From Flavivirga eckloniae (GTDB lineage Bacteria; Bacteroidota; Bacteroidia; Flavobacteriales; Flavobacteriaceae): a stretch of DNA of 64,000 bases. The stretch is from contig NZ_CP025791.1 in NCBI RefSeq assembly GCF_002886045.1, forward strand, positions 4,603,001 to 4,667,000, in the 5' to 3' direction. Below are positions 26,851 through 37,042 of this stretch, piece after piece. The translations under genes were made by a program, and so were the position numbers. The notes beneath the pieces are model-generated. The model ran no database searches and had not been told where the DNA came from. It saw nothing but the letters and a program-made list of their open reading frames with translations. The first letter of the stretch is position 1, and the number at the start of each line of letters is the position of its first letter.

Positions 26851-29301
26851 CTAGTGCTTATTTTGGAATTCTTTATTTACAATTTGTATATCTTTTGCTC
26901 TACTTTCTGGGGTTACTTTAAGTTTTGTAATTTGTCCATCTTTTAAAACGCCTTCTACAATTGTATTTTTAGGTGCGTGAAGCTTAAAATCAACATTCCA
27001 ATGTTTCGGCCAAGCAGGAAACAAAAGAATTCGATCATCAAAACATTGCATTAACATTTCCTGCAAGCCAATCATACCAGATCCTCCCCAATTGTGGTCA
27101 GGTACCCAATCATGGCCTGGTCCCCAAAACGTAGGGTATTTTCGTTTAGAATTGGCAAGTTTTTTAGTATTATAATCTACAGCCTCTTCCATCATACCCA
27201 TTCTTGCAAAGAAAATACCATCTTGGTGCCAACTAATCACTATATTCTTTGGAAACTTACCATGCTTCCATGTGTTCTTAAAAGTGGTCATATCATCTTT
27301 TTCAACATCAAAACGATTAAAGGGGAACAAAGGATAAAACTGAGGGCACTCAATATTTTTATATGAAAGCCAGCTTTCTGCAGGTTTTAAAATAGTATCT
27401 CCTTCAACTTTGTCATAATAATAGTTTGGTAAGCTCTCGAGGAAGCTTTTAAAGTATTCTTTTTCCGAAGGTGTTACATAATCAGCTTCTAGTTTAAGTA
27501 ACGATGTTAGGCAAGCTTGCAGACCAGAAACAATATCCACAGGGTTTTTGGCTCCTCTATAAGATTCACATGAGGTAGAAGGGAAAATAACTAACTGTCC
27601 GTTGGCATCGAGCTCTTTGCCACTTCGCAATTTTTCTCTTGCCCTATAATGTTTATCAAAAAAGATAACAGACTGTTTTATAAAGGGTAAATATTTAGTA
27701 ATATCCTTTCCTGTATAACGGTGGTATTCCATTATCATATAGGCATTTTCCAGTTGGGACTCCCAATGATATGATATAACTGGATTTGCCATAACACCTT
27801 TTTCAACTATTTGATTATAGTCCTTATTACCATCTACTTTTGGGTCTCCAAAAGGTACTTCTGTTCCTCGTTTTCTATCTCCTTCTTCCCAGCCATAACC
27901 TGCTCCAAGTGCTAAACCGGGAACATTTGTGTACTCACTATAAACAGCACCATCATGACCAAAATGTTCCTTAACTCGAGCTTTTGCTCCAGGCAATGCT
28001 TTTCGAAACAATTCGAAATGAGGCAGGATAGCATCAAAATCACCCGTTTTTAGCATAGGCCAATGTAGGAGTCGTTGATTTTGAGCTGTGAATACGCCGC
28101 CACCCCAAGCCCTATAATCTGGACCGTAATTTACGTTGCTATTTCTTGAATTAAGATTTGATTTTACAAGTCCAGCATCAAAGGTAAAGTTACCTCCATT
28201 GAACCTTGTGGGATATTCTCCAGATACATTACACCCCATTTGATAACGAAATAGTTGATAATTGCGCGCAGTAACCCATCCTGAGTCTTTTTTATTATCA
28301 ATATCAGGATTAATTAAAATATGGCTTCTGTTCCAGAAATTGTGCCACCAGGCTTTGTTGGACTTAAAAGTATTCTTTAAATCTTTAGTTTCTTCTTGGT
28401 CAATGGTTTGCTCAAGACCTTTTTTCCAATCTTTAATTGTTTTGGTTTGGGCTATATGCGTAACTAGTTTTAACCGATGTGCTTTTTTGGGCTTAGAAAT
28501 TAAATGCCAAGCATTGAAGTCTACATTTTGGTATGTGCCTTTAGTTGTATATATTGAGGTGAAGCCACTGTTGTAAATTTTACCGCCAAATGTACGGCCT
28601 TTAAGATCGTCAACAATCGAGTCTTTATGTTTTTGAAGACCTTGCTGTTCGATTAAAAGTTGAGGTAGTATTTTATCATCAGGGTTGCGGTGGTAAAAAA
28701 CAATACCCTTGTCTTCTTTCTCTACAACATCTTTTTTTAAGAGAACTTCACCAGGGTAGGCGTGTAAGTTGAAAGTAGAATGCCTTCTCATGGTGTTAGG
28801 AATCACTTGGTCTTTCATGCGCCAGTTTTCATAAGATGTGTTTATTTTTATTTTTTTGTTAGCATCTACATCAATATGAACTACTGGGCTGTTAACATCT
28901 ACCCAAACTTTAATTTTGGCTTTAATTGGGTTGCTTCCCGATGTAACCTCTCCCTTAATTTCAATATACCCATCTTTAAGTTTTAATTGTTGTTGGAAGA
29001 GATCGGCTTCCTCAGAAAATGGGTTAGGGCTAAACTTTAAACGCATACGCCCAAGTTTAAGGTATTCATTGGTTTCGGCGATACTTCCGCTTCTTTGCAC
29101 ATATAATAGTAATTCACCATTTTCAACCCAAACATTGCAGCCTATATCGCCTCCACCTACTGGCATAGACTCACTACTGTTTTTACTCTGTTCTGTCCAA
29201 ACGATATTGTATTCGTCTAAATCTGGTTGTTGTGGGGCGGCACTTTGTATGCTCATGAGCAAGTATAAAAGTACGATTATATGTAACCTTATTATTTTCA
29301 T
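26851..29301 (-). CDS. DUF5703 / GH95-like alpha/alpha-toroid glycoside hydrolase, locus B
   Basis: 816 residues with signal peptide (about 1-23). Seen: N-terminal DUF5703-type beta-domain (EYNIVWTEQSKNSSESMPVGGGDIG, split; about 31-280), a linker, then a six-hairpin helical barrel (about 330-740; RNYQLFRYQMGCN, FNGGNFTFDAG, SYHWESQLENAYMIMEYHRYTG) and a C-terminal beta-domain (WPKHWNVDFKLHAPKNT). GMIGLQEMLMQ and the tail resemble GH95 fucosidases/galactosidases. Acidic candidates such as the Glu in HWESQLENAY are conserved with the locus C copy. Follows SusD after a terminator, so probably expressed at a lower level. Exact activity unknown. Confidence 0.85.
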   Translation of the reverse strand: MKIIRLHIIVLLYLLMSIQSAAPQQPDLDEYNIVWTEQSKNSSESMPVGGGDIGCNVWVENGELLLYVQRSGSIAETNEYLKLGRMRLKFSPNPFSEEADLFQQQLKLKDGYIEIKGEVTSGSNPIKAKIKVWVDVNSPVVHIDVDANKKIKINTSYENWRMKDQVIPNTMRRHSTFNLHAYPGEVLLKKDVVEKEDKGIVFYHRNPDDKILPQLLIEQQGLQKHKDSIVDDLKGRTFGGKIYNSGFTSIYTTKGTYQNVDFNAWHLISKPKKAHRLKLVTHIAQTKTIKDWKKGLEQTIDQEETKDLKNTFKSNKAWWHNFWNRSHILINPDIDNKKDSGWVTARNYQLFRYQMGCNVSGEYPTRFNGGNFTFDAGLVKSNLNSRNSNVNYGPDYRAWGGGVFTAQNQRLLHWPMLKTGDFDAILPHFELFRKALPGAKARVKEHFGHDGAVYSEYTNVPGLALGAGYGWEEGDRKRGTEVPFGDPKVDGNKDYNQIVEKGVMANPVISYHWESQLENAYMIMEYHRYTGKDITKYLPFIKQSVIFFDKHYRAREKLRSGKELDANGQLVIFPSTSCESYRGAKNPVDIVSGLQACLTSLLKLEADYVTPSEKEYFKSFLESLPNYYYDKVEGDTILKPAESWLSYKNIECPQFYPLFPFNRFDVEKDDMTTFKNTWKHGKFPKNIVISWHQDGIFFARMGMMEEAVDYNTKKLANSKRKYPTFWGPGHDWVPDHNWGGSGMIGLQEMLMQCFDDRILLFPAWPKHWNVDFKLHAPKNTIVEGVLKDGQITKLKVTPESRAKDIQIVNKEFQNKH

Positions 29302-29330
29302 GAATAAGTTTTTTACGGTATTATTAAAAG

Positions 29331-29364
29331 AAAGTTGAGACTGCCAATTGGCAGCCTCAACTTT
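29331..29364 (-). terminator. stem-loop with U-rich tail between SusD and enzyme, locus B
   Basis: On the minus strand, a 15-bp stem (one G-U pair; on the + strand this position is an A/C mismatch) encloses loop AATT and is followed by a T-rich stretch (CTTTTAATAA). It functions only in the minus orientation, matching the operon. Confidence 0.75.
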
Positions 29365-29411
29365 GTAAAAACTAACTAAACTCTCTATACGTTATTAGGT
29401 ACAGATAGCTT

Positions 29412-31088
29412 TTAATCATATCCTATATTCTGTTCTAAAACTGCTTCAGAATTTCGCTCAATGTCTGAGTTTGGTATTGGCCATATATTTTGGTGATCAT
29501 TAATACCATTAGATGCATATGTACCATTATGCATAGGATCGTACATTCTCACTCTCTCTACAATATTACCCATTCGCATTAAAGTTAAAAGACGTAATTC
29601 TTCTCCAAAAAGTTCTCTTGCGCGTTCATCAAGAATGTAATCTATATCTACATCTGCAGCATCTACTAGAGGAGCATTTGCTCGTGTTCTTACGGCATTT
29701 ATATCATTAGCAGCACTACCAGCATCTCCATTAAGTAAATGGGCTTCAGCTCTTAATAAATATGTTTCAGGTAATCTCATTAAATAACGGTCTCGGTATG
29801 AATGATTTGCATCATTGTTGGTTAAACCTGTTACAGGGTCTACTATGAGCTCATCTGGATAATTACCTATTGGTGCTGCTTTTGCAACTATCGCACTCCA
29901 TTTTCTATTAAAAAGATTAAGGTTTTCTTCATCTTTATCGTTCGCAAATGCGCCGCTAGCTACAATGGGTTGCCCAAAAAAGGCAGATGCAGGGTTGTTA
30001 GCAACTATATCGCGAATAATGTTAAAATCAGAGTTTCTCATATCGTTTGCATTAGTACCTGCCCAAACATCTTCTAACCAATACTTTGAAGGAGCCCACC
30101 AACCTATTCCGCGGCCTCCGAAATTTTCATTAGGTCCAGTAAAAAGAGTTTCACCATTAACATCTTTTAATTGCCAGTACAAAGGCATTAAAAATCTAAT
30201 ATTATCTCCGTTACCTCCTCCTGGAGTAAGGTACTCATATTGACTTACCCAAATACTTTCGGTATTGCCAGATTTTCTATTTTGGTTACCTCTTCTAAAA
30301 AGATCCCAATACACATCTCCAGGTTCTGTACTTCTAGACCCAAAACGATTCTGCATTAATGCAAATCCTGAGTTATCGATAACTTCTGTAGCCGCAGCTA
30401 TGGCTTTATCGTAATCTTTTACTATAATGTATACTTCTGCTAAAAGATGGTTTCCTGCTCCCTTGGTTACTCGTCCATCTACTACTTCATCTGTTCCTGG
30501 CAAATCGGGAATGGCCTCAGTTAAATCCTGAATAACCAAATTCCAAACTTCTTGTTTAGAGGCTCTAACAAAATCTCTTTTAGCTTCTGTTGTTTCTTCT
30601 AAAGTTATAGGTACGCCTCCATAAATAATATTTAAGCCTCTATAAGCCCAAGCTCTAAAAAACTTGGCTTCAGCAATGTGTGCTTTACGTTCCTGTTCAG
30701 AAGTATAGTCTACTTGATCTATTCTTCCTAAAATAATGTTGGCATTAGCAATTATTTTATAAAATCTATCCCATGCCCATTCTACCTCTCCAGCATCTGG
30801 AGTCACTTTATCTTCCCATGAATTTAATGCATGAGTAGGATTGATGGCATCATATCCATAATCTGTAGTATAATGAAAAATAGCACTATTATCGGCTTGT
30901 TCGAACAACATAGCTCTTACATTCTCGTGCAACTTAGTAATTGCTGATTCTATAATTACTGGCTCTACGAACAAATTTTCTGGAGTATAAAAATCAAATG
31001 CTTCTTCCTTTAAAAATTCTTGTTCATTGCAGGAGCCTAATGTAACTAAGACTAAACTAATCCATATTAATTTTCTTAAATTTTTCAT
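29412..31088 (-). CDS. SusD/RagB-family lipoprotein, locus B
   Basis: 558-residue lipoprotein (LGSC, Cys20). Features of SusD: FLKEEAFDFYTPENLF start, AEAKFFRAWAYRGLNIIYGGVPI (about 125-148, TPR-like), VWNLVIQDLTEAIPDLPGTDEV, and a C-terminal ERARELFGEELRLLTLMRMG. Nearly collinear with the SusD of locus C (same length), with most blocks identical; differences cluster around residues 25-45 and 370-410. It lies 12 bases downstream of its SusC. Surface ligand-capture partner of the receptor. Confidence 0.95.
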   Translation of the reverse strand: MKNLRKLIWISLVLVTLGSCNEQEFLKEEAFDFYTPENLFVEPVIIESAITKLHENVRAMLFEQADNSAIFHYTTDYGYDAINPTHALNSWEDKVTPDAGEVEWAWDRFYKIIANANIILGRIDQVDYTSEQERKAHIAEAKFFRAWAYRGLNIIYGGVPITLEETTEAKRDFVRASKQEVWNLVIQDLTEAIPDLPGTDEVVDGRVTKGAGNHLLAEVYIIVKDYDKAIAAATEVIDNSGFALMQNRFGSRSTEPGDVYWDLFRRGNQNRKSGNTESIWVSQYEYLTPGGGNGDNIRFLMPLYWQLKDVNGETLFTGPNENFGGRGIGWWAPSKYWLEDVWAGTNANDMRNSDFNIIRDIVANNPASAFFGQPIVASGAFANDKDEENLNLFNRKWSAIVAKAAPIGNYPDELIVDPVTGLTNNDANHSYRDRYLMRLPETYLLRAEAHLLNGDAGSAANDINAVRTRANAPLVDAADVDIDYILDERARELFGEELRLLTLMRMGNIVERVRMYDPMHNGTYASNGINDHQNIWPIPNSDIERNSEAVLEQNIGYD

Positions 31089-31100
31089 AATCCTGTTTTT

Positions 31101-34100
31101 TTAAAATTCAACATTTAACCCTAATGAATAACTTTTCATTGTAGGCACACCGCCTGCTCCGAAACCGGCACCAGTTTCCGGGTCCCATCCGTTCCACTTG
31201 GTCCAGGTATAAAGGTTTTTGCCACTAACGAATATCTTAGCATTGCTAATTCCAAGTGTATTCATCGCTTTATTCGGAATATTATAGGATAGCGTTACAT
31301 CTTGTAATCTAACAAAGCTTCTTGATGAATATCGTGTTCCTCCACGTTGCGAACCGGTATCTAATCTTCTGTATTTCGCATTCGGGTTTTCCGGTGTCCA
31401 AAAATCAAAGCCACCGCTAGGTATATTAGTAAACGACAACTGCTCTCTTCTAGAGTGAATAGCATCATCTCCTAAATAATAGTCATCGCCTCCTTGTATA
31501 GAGTTAACAAATGCATAAAAAGTAAAATCTTTGTAAGTGATCGTATTAGCTATACCAAATCTATACGATGGATCTTGGTATCCAACAATTTTTCTATCAT
31601 CTATTGAAGAAATATTACCGTCATTGTTTAAATCTCTAAGTTTGTACGTTCCTGGAAAAAAACCAGCAGGTAAGGTTCCGTCTGCCTCATCTGCTATTTG
31701 CCACATTCCTATGATGTCATAATTGTAGAGAACATTTTGAGGCTCGCCTATAAAGAGTTCGTTTCTTGCTAAGTCATCTTCTTTTCCATCATTATCGCTA
31801 TCATTAGAAATTCCTAAAATAGACACGATCTCATTTCTAACTCTGTTAAAATTAAAGGATGTATTCCATTGAAAATCCTTATTTTTTACAATAGTTCCAT
31901 TTAAAGTAAGCTCAATTCCATTGTTTGCAACCTCAGCAATATTAGCATTAATACCACTAAAACCAGTAATCCTAGGAATTGCAATACCAAAAAGAATATT
32001 CTCTGTTTTATTGTTGTAGTACTCAACACTACCACTTAATCGAGAATTTAACATTTCAAAATCTAGTCCGAAATTAACACCAGTTGTGGTTTCCCAAGTC
32101 AATGAATTACTTGCTAATCTGGAAATAAATCGCCCTATTGACGGGTCGTTTCCGTCACCAAAAACAACAGATGGATCAGAATCTACTTTGGCACGAGTTT
32201 GTAAACGTTCAACTCCTCGTCTACCGGATTGTCCATAAGACCCTCGAAGCTTTAAAAAATTTAGCCATGAAGAATCATTAGCAAAACCTTCTTCGGTAAG
32301 CACCCAAGCAACCGCTCCAGTTGGAAATACAGCAGTTTTGTCATTTATACCAAATCCTGAGAAGCCATCGCGACGTACCGTACCTGTTAAGAAATATTTG
32401 TTTTTGTAGTTATACATTAACCTTGCCATTTGGTATAAACTACTTTCCTCTTCTTTTGCCGTTTCTATTTTTCTCAGTGTTGCATCTCCGTCTTGCAATC
32501 TATTATATCCTAAAACTTTTATATCAAAATTACTACCTTCAGCTCTGGTACTATTTATATGTCTATTTTCTATACCATATAATAGCGTAACATTCAAATT
32601 ATGAACATTGTTAAAACTTTTTCTATATGAAACAATATTATCCAAAGTTTGATCCCAACCAATATTATGTTGTTTGAAACCTGTTCCAACTTGTCCAACT
32701 CCTCCATATGGATCAAAATTAAATTGATTGGTTGTTCTATAAGCATTTGAATAATTCAGCCTATAGTTAAGTCCATCTATAGGTAAATCAATATCTGCAT
32801 ACAATGTGCTTGATAGATTTAATCGTATGTCTGAATTGTCTTGTTGAAGTACAAGAAAAGGGTTAATTCCATCTACCGGATTTATAATAAATTCTCCCTC
32901 ATCATCTTTTATAGGTGCCCACGGTTGTATACGAAATATATCTCTTGAAGTGGGACTAACTCCTGAATAATCACTAACAACAGCAAAGGTTTGTGTACCT
33001 ATTTTTAACCAGTCTGTTACTTTAGATTCTAGATTTACCCTAAAGTTGTATCTAGTATAATCATCCCCAACAAGGAATCCTTTTTGATCTGTAATACCCG
33101 CAGATACGAAATAATTGAAATTATCAGTTTTTTGCCTAATACTAATATTATGCATATTTATGCTACCAGTTCTAGTTAATTGATCCCACCAATCTACATC
33201 TAAACCAGCATTATATCCATCAACTAAAAAGGTACTCTTTAAATTCGCCGAAAAATCATAATTAGGATTTCTTTGAAGATAATCGGGGGCTATTCTCGCT
33301 CCTTCTTGCCAGAAAATCTCCGGATAAAACTCTGCATATTCTGCTGATCGCATTGGACGCATTTTATTTGATGGACTTTGCACAGAATAACTAGATGTAT
33401 AGTTTATTATAGGTTTTTGATCTGAACTTCCTCCACTCTTAGTTGTTATCACTAAAACACCATTTGCTGCCTGTGATCCGTAGATTGCTGCAGAACTAGC
33501 ATCTTTAAGCACATCTATTGCTTTAATATCAGAAGGGTTGATATCAACTAAGTTTCCTCTATAAATTATTCCATCTAATATAATAAGTGGTTGATTGGTA
33601 CTTGATTCATCTGTTTCCCTTCTATTGTCTTTATTATTATGCAACGTATTTCTTCCTCTAACAGATATGGTAGGGTTTTGACCGGCATCAGTCACTGCAT
33701 TTATATTAACTCCGGCAATAGCTCCTTGCAGTGCTTGAAGTATTGAAACATTTGTTGTTTGTACGGCATTGTCAAGATTAGCACTAGCTATTGAACCAGT
33801 TAAATCTTTTTTCTTCACTGTAGCTCCATAACCAACTACAACGACTTCTTCTAAAGTTGTAATGTTTTCTTTTAATGCTATTTCTAAGTTGGTTTTGCCA
33901 TCAAGCGGTATTTCTTGCGAAATAAAACCTACATAAGATGCAACTATAGTTACTCTATCGCTTGAAACATATAGGGTAAAGGTTCCGTCGAAGTCGGTTT
34001 GTGCTCCATTGGTAGTTCCTTTTTCTAAAACATTGGCACCGGGTAAAGGGCTACCATATTCATCTGTTACTTTTCCTTTAAGAGTAATATTTTGAGGGCT

Positions 34101-34505
34101 ATTTGCATCAAGCTTTAATCCAGCCTCTTCAGGCGCATTCTTTTTTGTTATAACAACTTGTCTATCGTCAATTAAATAGCCTAAGTTCGTATTAGAGAAT
34201 GCACTATTTAATACTTCAGAAAGCTTAGCGTTTTTAAGTTGTAACGAAATTTTTACATCTGGATTTAGAATCCCGTCTTTGTAAAAGATAATGTATTTGC
34301 TTTTGCTTTGAATTTCATTAAAAAGTTCCTCTAATGTTACATTGCTAACTTCAATGTCAATTTTTGTCTGGGCATGGTATGTATTAGCATAAACAGAACT
34401 AAATCCTATACTGATACATAAAAGAAATATTCTCATAATGATTTTTGCGCATAGGGACAGGAGATAATTACCCCGCATGGCAGTGCATTTAATAAAATTA
34501 TTCAT
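31101..34505 (-). CDS. SusC TonB-dependent receptor with STN domain, locus B
   Basis: 1134-residue outer-membrane receptor. Signal region (MRIFLLCISIGFSS core), STN domain (about 45-115; EVSNVTLEELFNEIQSKSKY, split), carboxypeptidase-D-like domain (ITLKGKVTDEYGSPLPGANV), plug (VVVGYGATVKKKDLTGS; LIILDGIIYRG; VLKDASSAAIYGSQAANGVLVITT) and a long barrel ending LGLNVEF. From about the plug on it is nearly identical to the locus C receptor, down to the DNA level at the 3' end, but its STN end is unlike that of locus C. FecR lies 127 bases upstream. Substrate presumably the same as locus C. Confidence 0.95.
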   Translation of the reverse strand: MNNFIKCTAMRGNYLLSLCAKIIMRIFLLCISIGFSSVYANTYHAQTKIDIEVSNVTLEELFNEIQSKSKYIIFYKDGILNPDVKISLQLKNAKLSEVLNSAFSNTNLGYLIDDRQVVITKKNAPEEAGLKLDANSPQNITLKGKVTDEYGSPLPGANVLEKGTTNGAQTDFDGTFTLYVSSDRVTIVASYVGFISQEIPLDGKTNLEIALKENITTLEEVVVVGYGATVKKKDLTGSIASANLDNAVQTTNVSILQALQGAIAGVNINAVTDAGQNPTISVRGRNTLHNNKDNRRETDESSTNQPLIILDGIIYRGNLVDINPSDIKAIDVLKDASSAAIYGSQAANGVLVITTKSGGSSDQKPIINYTSSYSVQSPSNKMRPMRSAEYAEFYPEIFWQEGARIAPDYLQRNPNYDFSANLKSTFLVDGYNAGLDVDWWDQLTRTGSINMHNISIRQKTDNFNYFVSAGITDQKGFLVGDDYTRYNFRVNLESKVTDWLKIGTQTFAVVSDYSGVSPTSRDIFRIQPWAPIKDDEGEFIINPVDGINPFLVLQQDNSDIRLNLSSTLYADIDLPIDGLNYRLNYSNAYRTTNQFNFDPYGGVGQVGTGFKQHNIGWDQTLDNIVSYRKSFNNVHNLNVTLLYGIENRHINSTRAEGSNFDIKVLGYNRLQDGDATLRKIETAKEEESSLYQMARLMYNYKNKYFLTGTVRRDGFSGFGINDKTAVFPTGAVAWVLTEEGFANDSSWLNFLKLRGSYGQSGRRGVERLQTRAKVDSDPSVVFGDGNDPSIGRFISRLASNSLTWETTTGVNFGLDFEMLNSRLSGSVEYYNNKTENILFGIAIPRITGFSGINANIAEVANNGIELTLNGTIVKNKDFQWNTSFNFNRVRNEIVSILGISNDSDNDGKEDDLARNELFIGEPQNVLYNYDIIGMWQIADEADGTLPAGFFPGTYKLRDLNNDGNISSIDDRKIVGYQDPSYRFGIANTITYKDFTFYAFVNSIQGGDDYYLGDDAIHSRREQLSFTNIPSGGFDFWTPENPNAKYRRLDTGSQRGGTRYSSRSFVRLQDVTLSYNIPNKAMNTLGISNAKIFVSGKNLYTWTKWNGWDPETGAGFGAGGVPTMKSYSLGLNVEF

Positions 34506-34532
34506 AATTTTGATTTTTAGGTTGTTTCTATT

Positions 34533-34597
34533 GCCGCATATTGCGGTGATGTTACTTCTTTGGCCGGGAGATGCTGCAACATCGTCCGGCTTTTTTT
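34533..34597 (-). other. two hairpins in the FecR-SusC spacer, locus B
   Basis: A GC-clamped stem GCCGG (34563-34567)/CCGGC (34586-34590) with inner GATG/CATC is followed on the + strand by T7, but on the operon (minus) strand by no U-run. A second short stem CCGCA/TGCGG lies at 34533-34546. Possible pause or processing sites. Confidence 0.45.
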
Positions 34598-34632
34598 ATT
34601 GATTTTGTGTTTTTATGTCATGTAGTTGTATT

Positions 34633-35694
34633 TTAATTGGTTATATTAATTTGATTATGGTTTATCTTTTTATATTTTAAATCTGTAGTTTTCGAAATTA
34701 TTTCGATAACTTTTTCTACGTCTTCCTTTAAATCGAGATACCCAGTAAATGTTTGTTTAGCCAAGTCTTTGTCTTGTATCGTAATAGGGACATTGTAATA
34801 TCTGGAGAGACGTTTCATGATATATTGAAGGTCATGTTTTTTCAAAACTAAAATTCCATCTCTCCAAGCGAAATAGTGATTTACATCTACTATTTTAGAA
34901 CTAACTTTTTTGGTCTTAATACTAACATTGGCCTTCGTGCCTGGCGAAATAGTCATGCTTTTGTTCGATAGGTTTTCATCGTAAGTTATATGAACGCTTC
35001 CACTCTCTAGTACAACAAAATTATTATCTTCATCAGGGTAACTACTTACATTAAATACTGTACCCAATACTTTAATTTTTTGGTTTTGAGATAGTACCAT
35101 AAAAGGACTGTTTGCATTATGGGTAACATCAAAAATGGCCTCTCCTTCTAAGTAAACTTCTCGTTTATCTGTTTCGAATAGAGCTGGGTATATTAATTTA
35201 GAACCAGAATTTAGCCATACCAAACTACCATCTGAAAGCTTTATTTTCGATCTCTTGCCATATGGGACCAATACAGTATTAAAAGCAGCTTTTTTGTTTT
35301 TGGAAGTCTTTTGGGCAATTGTTTTTGAATTGCCAATGTTTACTTTTTCGCCAGTTTTAGAGTAGCTTATCGAAGTAGAGTCACCCTCTATATTTACATC
35401 TTCGTTATTAGCTAGTATAAGTGTTACCTTATTGGATTCGTTAACATTAATGCCCTTTGAAGATTTTACAAAGTCTGTAATAGATGGTTTTTCATTATTG
35501 TACATAATGTATAGGCCAGTTCCCATTAAAACAGTAATTGAAGCAGCTATTTTTAGAGTATATTGAAGTCGGCGTTTTTTCCTGTTTAAGGCATGTATAG
35601 AATGAAAGATTCGCTCCTTCAACTGCTTTTTTTCCTGTTCGGAAAAAGGCTGAGGATTTATATTTTTTAAAGAATCTTTTTTCATAGTGTCCAT
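34633..35694 (-). CDS. FecR-family anti-sigma factor, locus B
   Basis: 353 residues. Basic N-terminal cytoplasmic segment (1-44), one membrane helix (about 45-65, IAASITVLMGTGLYIMY), then the FecR domain (VPYGKRSKIKLSDGSLVWLNSG, GEAIFDVTHNANSPF, VLGTVFNVSSY) and a C-terminal DUF4974-type domain (RYYNVPITIQDKDLAKQTFTGYLDLKED in pieces). VPYGKR instead of VPRGGQ places it in another subgroup than the FecR of loci A and C, closer to locus D. An ATG at 35685 is an alternative start. Confidence 0.92.
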   Translation of the reverse strand: MDTMKKDSLKNINPQPFSEQEKKQLKERIFHSIHALNRKKRRLQYTLKIAASITVLMGTGLYIMYNNEKPSITDFVKSSKGINVNESNKVTLILANNEDVNIEGDSTSISYSKTGEKVNIGNSKTIAQKTSKNKKAAFNTVLVPYGKRSKIKLSDGSLVWLNSGSKLIYPALFETDKREVYLEGEAIFDVTHNANSPFMVLSQNQKIKVLGTVFNVSSYPDEDNNFVVLESGSVHITYDENLSNKSMTISPGTKANVSIKTKKVSSKIVDVNHYFAWRDGILVLKKHDLQYIMKRLSRYYNVPITIQDKDLAKQTFTGYLDLKEDVEKVIEIISKTTDLKYKKINHNQINITN

Positions 35695-35822
35695 AATAAG
35701 ATTAATAGCCGCTTTTTTGACTTATCAAGGAGCTGTTATTAGTATAAGCACCTTATACTTTGTTTATAGACAAATTTTTTTAATTTTTTTTAAGAAAAAT
35801 TTAATAAGGCATTAACACAAGC

Positions 35823-36455
35823 TTAAAAAAGCCATTTAATGAATGACATTCCGGAAGCTGTAAAGATTAGAAATAAGATGGGGGACTTTCTTAGAAGTTT
35901 TAAAGCTCTATAAATATTAGTTCTAACAGAAGGTACGGAAATGCCCATTATTTGGGCAATTTCTTCATAAGGCATATCTTCAACTATTCTAAGTATAACA
36001 CTTTTTCTTTGCTTTTCGGTTAGCTCTTTTAAAGCACCTTCGAGCATCATGCTTTGTTTTAGTATGGACTCTGAGTTAATAATTTTAGATTCTTCAGATT
36101 CTATACTATTGGTAGAAGATTGTAGAATGGAAAGTGAATCGTCGCTTTGAATAGGAACCACCTTTTTATTATATTTTTTAATTATTTTTCTTTTTAAGGA
36201 TTTTAACAGATAGTATTTTACATTATCCGTATCGGCTAATTTTGCTTTGTATTTGTACAAATCCAGAAATAAGTCATGAATACAATCTTCTATATAGTCT
36301 TTTTCTTTGGTTTGCTTCAAACCATAAAGAAATAAATCGTCAACATACCGATCGTATAACTCTCCTAGCGCACCAGTGTCTCCTTGCTTTATTTTTGCCC
36401 AAATAATACTATCAGACAGATTATGTTCTAGATATGCTTTTTTATCTGCTTTCAT
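35823..36455 (-). CDS. ECF sigma factor, locus B
   Basis: About 210 residues from the ATG at 36455; a longer frame opens with a TTG at 36506. Sigma region 2 (ALGELYDRYVDDLFLYGLKQ; DCIHDLFLDLYKYK) and region 4 (MPYEEIAQIMGISVPSVRTNIYRALKLLR) are recognisable, with a longer spacer between them (about 100-145) than in the locus A/C sigma factors. Same strand as FecR and 128 bases upstream of it, unlike loci A and C where sigma is divergent. A distinct sigma clade from locus C despite the near-identical receptors. Confidence 0.9.
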   Translation of the reverse strand: MKADKKAYLEHNLSDSIIWAKIKQGDTGALGELYDRYVDDLFLYGLKQTKEKDYIEDCIHDLFLDLYKYKAKLADTDNVKYYLLKSLKRKIIKKYNKKVVPIQSDDSLSILQSSTNSIESEESKIINSESILKQSMMLEGALKELTEKQRKSVILRIVEDMPYEEIAQIMGISVPSVRTNIYRALKLLRKSPILFLIFTASGMSFIKWLF

Positions 36456-37042
36456 TAGTTTAGACGTACTTGTTTTTTTGAATACCTTTAAACTACATTG
36501 TAACAATTCTGCGTTAATAGCGTGTTAAAGTTCTTACCCCTTCATGTTGGCAAATATCATAATTTTTTTTAAAAATTAATCCATTGAAACATAGTTGTGT
36601 TACATAATTAATAAAAAAATGCTTTTCATCGTTTACTTTTATATTTTTTGTAAATATTTTAGGATTGTGTTTTAATTTAATACTTCAGATTTTTTATTTA
36701 CGGCTATAAATTCTTTAGGCATAGATATTTTTAAATTTATGATATAGTTTCCGCAAAACTTAAAATGTATTAACCTTTGTTAAAGAAGGAGGTTCTAGTA
36801 ATGTAGCACAATATTTTTCTAATTTTTTGTAATTCTATTATAAAAAACGAGGCTATTTGTTGCTAGTACCAATAAATAACTAGCTGAGTTATTTTATAAA
36901 ATAATATTGAATATATCTCCAGAGATTATTGTGAATAAGGTGTTGCTCAGAAGAAGTACTATATAAATTTTATCGATATAACTTTTTGTAATACAGTAGC
37001 TTTTGTGAATCCGTTCTGCTGCTTTTTAGGAAGATATATAAA
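36456..37042. other. 587-bp AT-rich spacer between the two sigma genes
   Basis: Very AT-rich and without a supported ORF. It must contain the promoter of the locus B sigma gene (minus) and the 3' end of the locus C sigma transcript (minus). No strong hairpin, repeat or exact promoter consensus was identified by eye. Confidence 0.6.
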